Below, one piece after another: positions 15,968 to 22,074 of a stretch of DNA of 22,074 bases. Under the pieces are notes generated by a model that ran no database searches, was not told where the DNA came from, and saw only the letters and a list, made by a program, of their open reading frames with translations. Position numbers and translations under genes: made by a program. Source of the stretch: Bacteroidota bacterium (GTDB lineage Bacteria; Bacteroidota; Bacteroidia; NS11-12g; UBA955); NCBI GenBank assembly GCA_947450015.1, contig CANFUB010000010.1:1-22074 (forward strand), given 5' to 3'. Numbering within the stretch: position 1 is the stretch's first letter; every line of letters begins with the position of its first letter.

Positions 15968-16552
15968 ATGAAACAAGCATTATTTAATCCATTTATAAAA
16001 TACGCTGGCACCAAAGCTTTAGCGTTTGGTTTACTATTTATTTCGATTAGTTGGCTATTTGCAACGCTTTGCAATGCTCGTTTCGATGGTATCGTAGATT
16101 TACATTTTTATGATAAAGTAAGTTGGTTGCAACCTATGCTCGATCAGTTCATTGGTTTGTTAATTATGGTTTTAGTATTTTATTTAATTGCATTGGTATT
16201 GGGTAGTAAACCGCGACTAATTGATTTAGCGGGAACTTTTGCCTACAGCCGTTTGGCCTTTTTACTTGCGCCATTACTCAATATCTCTGGACTAATCTCA
16301 AACTTAACGAATCAATTAAAAACATTAGATCCGAGTCACCCTGTTTTGCCATTTTCAAACGTTCAATTGATATTGTTGATGTTATTAAGTCTTGCTACAC
16401 TAACATTGGTTGTATGGCTAGTTGCTCTGTATTTCAAAGCTTGGAAAACGTGTAGTAATTTAAAGGGAAATAAATTGGTTTTTAGTTTTATAGCAGGATT
16501 ACTAATTGTAGAAGTAATAACGGTTTTTTTAACAAGAAATTTTATCGCATAA
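15968..16552 (+). CDS. Yip1-like multi-pass membrane protein
   Basis: The 194-residue protein has about five transmembrane segments, around residues 18-37, 55-78, 84-110, 125-155 and 164-188. The loop GSKPRLIDLAGTFAYSR before the third segment resembles the conserved core of Yip1-domain proteins. Bacterial Yip1-like proteins have no settled function. It has no catalytic motif. The start is fixed by GGAG just ahead of the ATG, which overlaps the end of the DUF2089 gene's stop region with a gap of 3 bases. It lies between the regulator and an exported hydrolase in the same operon, which suggests an envelope-related role. Confidence 0.78.
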   Translation: MKQALFNPFIKYAGTKALAFGLLFISISWLFATLCNARFDGIVDLHFYDKVSWLQPMLDQFIGLLIMVLVFYLIALVLGSKPRLIDLAGTFAYSRLAFLLAPLLNISGLISNLTNQLKTLDPSHPVLPFSNVQLILLMLLSLATLTLVVWLVALYFKAWKTCSNLKGNKLVFSFIAGLLIVEVITVFLTRNFIA

Positions 16553-16557
16553 TATAC

Positions 16558-17970
16558 ATGAAATACATTCATTCAATTTTAATTTTATTGGGTTTGTTCT
16601 ATTATCAAATAGCAACATCACAATCCAAAGCGATTGAGGGAGCATGGCAAGGTGAGCTACTCATTCAAGGTCAACCACTGACTATTATTATTAACATTAA
16701 CAAGCAATCGGATGATTCCTACAAAGGAACATTTGATAGTCCTGATCAAAAAGCTTTTGGTGTTCCATTTACAGAAGTCACTTTTGCGAATAATATTTTA
16801 AACTGTGGAATTTCTAAAATGCTACTCTTTGTAAGCGGAGAGCTAATGCCGAATGATTCATTGAAATTATTGTGGCAACAGGGGCCTGCCGTTTTTCCTT
16901 TAAAATTAGGGCGCATTAAAGGAGAAAATCGTTCTGTTAAACGCCCACAAGAACCCCAAGGTGTTTTACCTTATCAAGTAAAGGAGGTAAGTTTTGTAAA
17001 CAAAATAGATCAAATAAAATTAAAAGGGACATTGACAATACCGCAAGGCAAAGGGCCATTTCCTGCAGTGGTTTTGGTAAGTGGTTCAGGTCCACAAAAT
17101 AGAAACAGTGCGGTTTTTGACCACCAACCTTTTTTAGTTTTATCAGATTTTTTAACGCGCCATGGTATTGCAGTTCTGCGCTATGATGACAGAGGTACCG
17201 GTGAATCTGAAGGTGTATTTAAAATAGCTACCTCAATAGATTTTGCAAACGATGCCAATGCTGCCTTTAATTTTTTAAGCCAACAAAATGGAATTGATAA
17301 AAATAAAGTTGGAATTGCTGGCCATAGCGAAGGTGGCATGATTGCACCGATGGTTGCAACACAAAATAAAAAGGTAAGCTTTGTAGTCATGATTGCTGGT
17401 CCTGCTTTGCCAATTGATTCATTGATGTATGAGCAAATTAGATTAACAATGGAAGCAAGCCATACATCTGAAAAGGATATTCAAAATCAATTAATTTTTA
17501 ACCATCAATTGTTTAATTATTTAAAAGCAATGCCAACCTATGATAAGGCCGATGCAGGTTTAGATAGTTTTATTAAGCAAGTTGTAATAGGGCAGATGGG
17601 TAATGATACCAATGGTTTGTTCGTGACAGTGGCTGCCCAAGCTAAACAATTGCACAGTGTTGTAACACCTTGGTTTCATTACTTTATAAACTACCAACCC
17701 AAAAGTAACCTAAGTTATTTAAAAATGCCTGTACTTGGTTTGTACGGAGGAAAAGATTTGCAAGTGCGCGCGCTCTCGAATGCATCAGTTTTACAAACCA
17801 TTTTAGAAAAATCGAAAAATAAGGTTTTCAAAGTTTATACGTTCCCTAATCTAAATCACCTCATGCAAACTGCTACAACAGGTTCGATTGAAGAGTACAA
17901 CGAGATAACTGAAACTTTTAATGAAGCAGCCATGCAAATGATTGCAGATTGGATTTTAACACTTAAGTAA
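16558..17970 (+). CDS. Exported alpha/beta hydrolase with N-terminal beta domain
   Basis: The 470-residue protein has an N-terminal signal peptide (about residues 1-21, cleavage near ATS-QS). An N-terminal beta-rich domain (about 25-125; GAWQGELLIQGQPL, DSPDQKAFGVP) resembles those found before secreted Bacteroidota hydrolases. The C-terminal serine hydrolase domain starts about residue 145: oxyanion region VLVSGSGPQNRN, RYDDRGTGES, nucleophile S257 in GHSEGG, acid D400 in GGKDLQV and H434 in NLNHLMQ. This fits the acetyl-xylan-esterase/serine-aminopeptidase group of alpha/beta hydrolases; the true substrate is unknown. It starts 5 bases after the Yip1-like gene and precedes the PH-like gene by 7 bases. 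Confidence 0.92.
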   Translation: MKYIHSILILLGLFYYQIATSQSKAIEGAWQGELLIQGQPLTIIININKQSDDSYKGTFDSPDQKAFGVPFTEVTFANNILNCGISKMLLFVSGELMPNDSLKLLWQQGPAVFPLKLGRIKGENRSVKRPQEPQGVLPYQVKEVSFVNKIDQIKLKGTLTIPQGKGPFPAVVLVSGSGPQNRNSAVFDHQPFLVLSDFLTRHGIAVLRYDDRGTGESEGVFKIATSIDFANDANAAFNFLSQQNGIDKNKVGIAGHSEGGMIAPMVATQNKKVSFVVMIAGPALPIDSLMYEQIRLTMEASHTSEKDIQNQLIFNHQLFNYLKAMPTYDKADAGLDSFIKQVVIGQMGNDTNGLFVTVAAQAKQLHSVVTPWFHYFINYQPKSNLSYLKMPVLGLYGGKDLQVRALSNASVLQTILEKSKNKVFKVYTFPNLNHLMQTATTGSIEEYNEITETFNEAAMQMIADWILTLK

Positions 17971-17977
17971 TTTAATT

Positions 17978-18481
17978 ATGATTTATAAAGCATCGAAGGA
18001 CAATGTCGTAAAAATAGTTACAGCACTTGTATTTGTCTTGTTTGGATTTATTGCACAACAAAATGTTCGTGATTTAATAACAGCAACAGATTTAACAACT
18101 GTTGTTATTAACTGTTCTGTACTATTGTTTTTAATCGCTATAATCTTTGTATGTTATATCCTAAGTCCGCGTTATTATCAACTTGATGAAACAACGTTAA
18201 CTATTAATAAAGCGATAAAGTCAAGAAAGCTATTATTGCGTGAAATTTCAGATGTTAAATTAATCACAAAGGAAGATTTAAAAGGCACTTATAGAACTTT
18301 TGGAGTGGGAGGGTTATTTGGCTACTACGGTAAGTTTCGCAATCAACATTTGGGCGCTATGACGTGGTATGCAACACAAAATAAAAACTATTTGCTCTTG
18401 GTCTTAAAGTCGGGCGATAAAATTGTTTTGACCCCAGATGATATTCAACTTGTAAATGTATTAAAGCAGAAAATTGTTTAA
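17978..18481 (+). CDS. Membrane protein with bacterial PH-like domain
   Basis: The 167-residue protein has two transmembrane segments (about residues 10-27 and 42-62) and then a beta-rich C-terminal domain of about 100 residues. The pattern is Y-x-L-x-x-x-x-L-x-I, a helix-breaking KSRKLLLREISDVKL strand pair, the Gly/Phe-rich FGVGGLFGYYGKF turn and a final strand-helix LVLKSGDKIVLTPDD then NVLKQKIV. This layout fits the bacterial PH-like (bPH) domains, many of which follow two membrane helices. No enzymatic motif is visible. It is the last gene of the DUF2089 operon, and its stop lies 9 bases from the stop of the convergent GT-C-like gene. Confidence 0.85.
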   Translation: MIYKASKDNVVKIVTALVFVLFGFIAQQNVRDLITATDLTTVVINCSVLLFLIAIIFVCYILSPRYYQLDETTLTINKAIKSRKLLLREISDVKLITKEDLKGTYRTFGVGGLFGYYGKFRNQHLGAMTWYATQNKNYLLLVLKSGDKIVLTPDDIQLVNVLKQKIV

Positions 18482-18490
18482 GCTTTCAAA

Positions 18491-19936
18491 CTACTTATTA
18501 ATTTTCTCAAAGATTCTAATATCATAGATCGTAGGGTAGTCGGCAGGTCTTTCAAAACCATCGATGCTATGAATTAATCGGTAGTTAGGATTGTTCATTA
18601 GCCATTCAAGTGGCATATTGCCTTCTCGCGTGCTATAAAAGCCATCCCAAACCACGATAACACCTTTTTCAGCCCAATCGTCGGGCTTATTGATACTCCA
18701 TATGTAATAACTTGAGTGCGGGTCATAAGGATCCTTGTTCATTAAAACATTGAAGGCCGGCAATTGGTGAATGATGGTTCTAGATAAAAGATTGTTTTGT
18801 TTTAGCCAACGAGTCGCCAATTCAAAATTGGTTAAACTGATGTCCTTTTTTACTGTGGCCTCATTCGGATGGTAGGGTTTGGCATAATGGTTTTCTTTGT
18901 AACCAACATGTAATACTGCAAGTGCAGCAATGGTTGTTAAAATGGCGCCTTTGTATTTAAAACTGGGGATTGCCTCGGTAAGGTAATTAAATCCATAAAC
19001 ACCTAATATGGTAATGCAAGGTGCTAATACAGCCATTACCCGCACTAGGCCATGGCTACCTAAGATACCAAAGAAATAGATTAAGGTGTGGGCCGCCAAA
19101 TAAAACCAAAATACTAGCAATACCAGTCCAATATGCGGATATTTCTGAAGTTTGTTTTTTTTCCAAATGCCAATTACAGCAATGACATGTGCAAGTAGCA
19201 CGAAAATAAGCAAAGGTAAACCGAATAAAGCACGGGCTTGTTTTATATAATACAATAGTTCGCCTGTGCCTGGGTCGAATTGACCTTCTTGCTCAAATTT
19301 TAGGTAGGGATTTTCTGTTATAATCCAAAACGGTTTGCCAGTTACAGCAAAGCCAGCAATGTTCATAATAACACTGCCTATTAAAAGCCAAAAGAGCAAT
19401 TTATATTGTTTGCGATAAAGTATAATTAGAAAAATAGCGCCACATATTACAAAGCCTTCGGTTCTAACAAAAGGTAGAATTGAAGCCAATGCTACTGCCG
19501 ATTTGAAGTGTTTGCAAAACCATAAATAGAAGACCAAACTAAGCAATAAAACATTTAATGGTTCTGTTAAGCAAGATATCGTATTGCCAAACATAATTGG
19601 ACAAAAAGCCAAAAATGGAATCGCTAACCAAGCATTCTTAATTTGATTTTTTTGTAAGGCTAAACTTATCAGCAAACCACTCATTAATGAGCAACAAATA
19701 TTGAAAATTATCATTGCTTTCATACCCGCTTGACAAACAAAAACAGTGCACCAAGTGAATACAGGTTTATTCCATTGGTCGAGTAATAGTTCGGGGTATT
19801 TTATCGCATACTTAGAAATAAGAAAGTGTTGCCAACTATCTTGACCACCTTCAATACCTTGGCTTTGTAAAAATAAAAAAATTAAAAGTGCAGCGACAAA
19901 AGAGAACGCAATTCCAATTGTTTTGTTTTGAACCAT
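18491..19936 (-). CDS. GT-C-like multi-pass membrane protein, putative glycosyltransferase
   Basis: The 481-residue protein has about ten to eleven hydrophobic segments and a soluble C-terminal domain of about 110 residues (from about residue 375). Its shape matches GT-C superfamily mannosyltransferase-like proteins that use lipid-linked sugar donors: the first membrane helix is followed by a periplasmic loop with acidic D33 in GGQDSWQHF, then repeated Trp/Tyr-rich helices and a Pro/Asp-rich end. No exact family is claimed and the donor or acceptor is unknown. The ATG at 19936 lies 6 bases downstream of the preceding gene, so the two are co-transcribed. It ends 9 bases from a convergent gene. 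Confidence 0.7.
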   Translation of the reverse strand: MVQNKTIGIAFSFVAALLIFLFLQSQGIEGGQDSWQHFLISKYAIKYPELLLDQWNKPVFTWCTVFVCQAGMKAMIIFNICCSLMSGLLISLALQKNQIKNAWLAIPFLAFCPIMFGNTISCLTEPLNVLLLSLVFYLWFCKHFKSAVALASILPFVRTEGFVICGAIFLIILYRKQYKLLFWLLIGSVIMNIAGFAVTGKPFWIITENPYLKFEQEGQFDPGTGELLYYIKQARALFGLPLLIFVLLAHVIAVIGIWKKNKLQKYPHIGLVLLVFWFYLAAHTLIYFFGILGSHGLVRVMAVLAPCITILGVYGFNYLTEAIPSFKYKGAILTTIAALAVLHVGYKENHYAKPYHPNEATVKKDISLTNFELATRWLKQNNLLSRTIIHQLPAFNVLMNKDPYDPHSSYYIWSINKPDDWAEKGVIVVWDGFYSTREGNMPLEWLMNNPNYRLIHSIDGFERPADYPTIYDIRIFEKINK

Positions 19937-19942
19937 GCGTTG

Positions 19943-20860
19943 TTAATTGACACTTACTAATCTGTAGCAACGGTCGAGCCCTTGTTTATCATTGCCGAGA
20001 TAAACAGTATGGGTGGTATTGTATTGCATGATGTAATTATTAATGCTACCGAATTGATATTGATAAGCATCAGTAATATAAATATAAGGAGCGCCTTCGT
20101 CAAATTGCTCAGGACGAGCAGAATTTATAAAAGCATAATAGTCCTCTTGAAGCGTTTCGTTGTCCTCGTAATTGGTTTTAATCTCTCCATTAAAAAATAC
20201 AGAATTTCTAATTTTAGCATCTCTAAAAGCTCTGAAGGTGCCAGATTTCATAAGATTCTGGCCGCCAAAAGGATTGATGATTTCTTTCGCTACCGTATAA
20301 TCGGTTTCCAAGGAATAGGTTTTACCATACAAATCGGTTAAATCTAATACACGAGGAAGTACAGTTTTTTCAACGTTTTCTTGACTGTGATAATACACAT
20401 AGTAATATTTCAAGGTATTGGAATCAAGTAAATTATTCTTGTACTCAACTTTTAAATTATTGATCAAAATTTTTGCAAAATTTTCCCAATTTGATAATTC
20501 AATAAATTCGCCTTTGTTGTCGAATACCAATTGATAGGTTTCTGTTTGAAGTAAGTCTGGGGCATTCATCACATCCTTCGTAGGAATGCCGTTGTAATAA
20601 CCCTTGGCGTAGTTTAAATTAACGAGCGTGTTGCTATCTGTTTTATCCGTTATGTTGAAAATAATATAACTCGTATCGTATTGGATGTACAAAAATTGAC
20701 CATAAGGATTTTGTTTGTACTTAGTTTCAGCCAATTGATAAACATATTTTTCGCCTTTTTTCCATTTAGGTATAAAGTCAAAGTGGGCTTCGCTTTGCCC
20801 AAATAGGCTGCTATAAGCAAACAGACATGTGCCAATTAAACCTTGTTTTAAGCCCTTCAT
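19943..20860 (-). CDS. Secreted protein of unknown function
   Basis: I place the start at the ATG at 20860, giving 305 residues. An in-frame ATG at 20875 would add five residues but lies inside the -7 element TATGTTTG and so cannot be transcribed from that promoter. Residues 1 to about 22 form a signal peptide (KGLKQGLIGT then CLFAYSSLFGQ). The mature protein is rich in Tyr, Asn and Asp and reads as a long series of beta strands with no recognised catalytic motif. I do not recognise the family. It is followed 6 bases later by the GT-C-like membrane gene, so a joint role in envelope glycan assembly or modification is possible but unproven. Confidence 0.7.
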   Translation of the reverse strand: MKGLKQGLIGTCLFAYSSLFGQSEAHFDFIPKWKKGEKYVYQLAETKYKQNPYGQFLYIQYDTSYIIFNITDKTDSNTLVNLNYAKGYYNGIPTKDVMNAPDLLQTETYQLVFDNKGEFIELSNWENFAKILINNLKVEYKNNLLDSNTLKYYYVYYHSQENVEKTVLPRVLDLTDLYGKTYSLETDYTVAKEIINPFGGQNLMKSGTFRAFRDAKIRNSVFFNGEIKTNYEDNETLQEDYYAFINSARPEQFDEGAPYIYITDAYQYQFGSINNYIMQYNTTHTVYLGNDKQGLDRCYRLVSVN

Positions 20861-20868
20861 TCTAAGTT

Positions 20869-20898
20869 CAAACATATTACTTTTTTTTTAATTTTCAA
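20869..20898 (-). promoter_or_regulatory. Strong Bacteroidota-type promoter, overlaps the ndh stop codon
   Basis: On the minus strand TTG (20898-20896), a 19-base spacer and TATGTTTG (20876-20869) match the -33/-7 consensus exactly. The start codon at 20860 lies 8 bases past the TTTG. The -33 element shares bases with the ndh TGA stop codon (20897-20895), so the downstream genes can be expressed separately from ndh. Confidence 0.75.
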
Positions 20899-22074
20899 CT
20901 AAAAGATTGTTTTGTTTTAGGGCGAATGATTAAGCGCAATGATTGGTCTCTCGTAAAGTAATTCCAAGTCCAATTGATGAAGATAAAGAACCTGTTTTTA
21001 ACACCAACAATTGACATTAAATGTACAAACATCCAAATGAGCCACGCAAAAAATCCTCCAAACGACCAATATGGCAAATCAACAACGGCTAAATTTCTGC
21101 CAATAGTGGCCATGCTGCCTTTGTCTTTATATTTAAATTCGTTCATTGCTTGCCCTTTAGTTAATGAGACTAAATTTTTAGTTAAAAGGTTGGCTTGCTG
21201 AATTGCAACTTGCGCTACTTGGGGGTGCCCTTTTGGATAAGTTTCATCTAACATTAATCTCGAATCGCCTATAGAAAATAGATTATTAAAACCTTCTACT
21301 TGATTGTGCTTGTTAACTTTTAATCGATTGCCCGGTCCATATGCTTCGGCAGGTAAGCCTTTTATGGTATTGGCTGTAACACCTGCTGCCCATATCAAAG
21401 TTTTTGCCTTAATGGTATTGCCATCAGAAAGCACCACTTCATGATTCGTAAAAGATTTTACGCTAATGCCACATTGTACATCGACCTTTAATTGTCTTAA
21501 ATATTTCTCAGAAAGTTGACTTGCTTTTTTGCTCATCGCGCCTAACAATGATGGACCAGATTCTATCAAGCGAATGTTCATTTTTTTGAAATCAATTTCA
21601 GGATAATCTTTAGGTAAAACATCGTTTCTAAGATCGGCCAAAGCACCTGCTAATTCAACACCTGTCGGTCCGCCACCAACAATTACGATGTCTAAATTTT
21701 TACTTGTCTCACCAATATTTTCGGCCACCAATGCATATTCAAAATTCTCTAAAATTACATTTCGCAATTTTAGGGCTTCTGAAACCGATTTCATAGGTAA
21801 GCCATTTTCTTGTATCGAATCAATTTTATAAAAATTGGTATCTGTACCTGTTGCTAGAACTAAGTAATCATAATGGATAGAACCAATAGAACATTCTATG
21901 GTCTGTTGACTGGTATCAATACTTCTAACAGTGGTTTCCCTAAAATGAAAATTTTTATAATTTTGAAAAATTTTTCGAAAGGGAAAAGCGATGGCACTCG
22001 GTTCGAGACTTGCTGTGGCCACTTGATAAAAAAGCGGTTGAAATTGATGGAAATTATTCTTGTCTAAAAGTACA
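20895..22074 (-). CDS. ndh: Type II NADH dehydrogenase (NDH-2), 5' end outside window
   Basis: NDH-2 is a single-subunit flavoenzyme that oxidises NADH and reduces quinone at the inner membrane without pumping protons. The visible 392 residues run to the right edge in frame; the first visible ones read VLLDKNNFHQFQPLFYQVAT, the region that follows the FAD-binding Rossmann motif in this family, so about 25-30 residues are missing. The GTG near 22022 is an internal valine, not the start. A second dinucleotide motif GGGPTGVELAGAL (about 21645-21685) binds NADH, and FSIGDSR (about 21261-21278) binds FAD. A hydrophobic C-terminal stretch rich in Trp and Phe (about 20960-21090) anchors it to the membrane. 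Confidence 0.96.
   Translation of the reverse strand, partial: VLLDKNNFHQFQPLFYQVATASLEPSAIAFPFRKIFQNYKNFHFRETTVRSIDTSQQTIECSIGSIHYDYLVLATGTDTNFYKIDSIQENGLPMKSVSEALKLRNVILENFEYALVAENIGETSKNLDIVIVGGGPTGVELAGALADLRNDVLPKDYPEIDFKKMNIRLIESGPSLLGAMSKKASQLSEKYLRQLKVDVQCGISVKSFTNHEVVLSDGNTIKAKTLIWAAGVTANTIKGLPAEAYGPGNRLKVNKHNQVEGFNNLFSIGDSRLMLDETYPKGHPQVAQVAIQQANLLTKNLVSLTKGQAMNEFKYKDKGSMATIGRNLAVVDLPYWSFGGFFAWLIWMFVHLMSIVGVKNRFFIFINWTWNYFTRDQSLRLIIRPKTKQSFS

Noticed and set aside
22020..22022. GTG start for a 375-residue NADH dehydrogenase
   Set aside because: The reading frame continues upstream with family-conserved residues up to the window edge, so the GTG is an internal valine.

Overview
The window looks like a chromosomal segment of a low-GC Bacteroidota (Bacteroidetes) bacterium. 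Four things point that way: promoters of the TAnnTTTG (-7) class close in front of many start codons, weak or absent Shine-Dalgarno sites, an etfB-etfA-bifunctional-nuclease cluster, and a giant secreted repeat protein of the kind exported by type IX secretion. No rRNA, tRNA, CRISPR array, insertion sequence or phage gene was seen. I do not assign a genus.

Layout. (1) 1-3891, minus: the first 1297 codons of a huge secreted beta-repeat protein that runs off the left edge. (2) 3892-5423: AT-rich region with two small minus-strand hypothetical genes, one with a clear intrinsic terminator. (3) 5424-9036, plus: lepA, an MFS transporter with a TTG start, and a small outer-membrane barrel protein, each with its own -7 element. 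(4) 9040-9804, minus: a TPR protein and a hotdog thioesterase. (5) 9893-12532, plus: etfB, etfA, bifunctional nuclease (TTG start) and a small lipoprotein, tightly packed; then a fold-type IV PLP enzyme (12580-13398). (6) 13395-15530, minus: a prolyl-oligopeptidase lipoprotein, overlapping its convergent neighbour by 4 bp. (7) 15668-18481, plus: a four-gene operon of a DUF2089 zinc-ribbon/HTH regulator, a Yip1-like membrane protein, an exported alpha/beta hydrolase and a PH-like membrane protein. (8) 18491-22074, minus: type II NADH dehydrogenase (5' end outside the window), a secreted protein of unknown function and a GT-C-like membrane protein.

How the genes work together. etfB/etfA carry electrons from flavin dehydrogenases, and ndh feeds electrons from NADH to quinone, so the window holds two pieces of respiratory metabolism; lepA, the thioesterase and the TPR protein are housekeeping. 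The more unusual material is the DUF2089 operon, the perfect 11-bp direct repeats exactly 21 bp apart in the intergenic region it shares with the peptidase gene, the giant repeat protein with its duplicated head module, and the consistently very short or absent 5' leaders.
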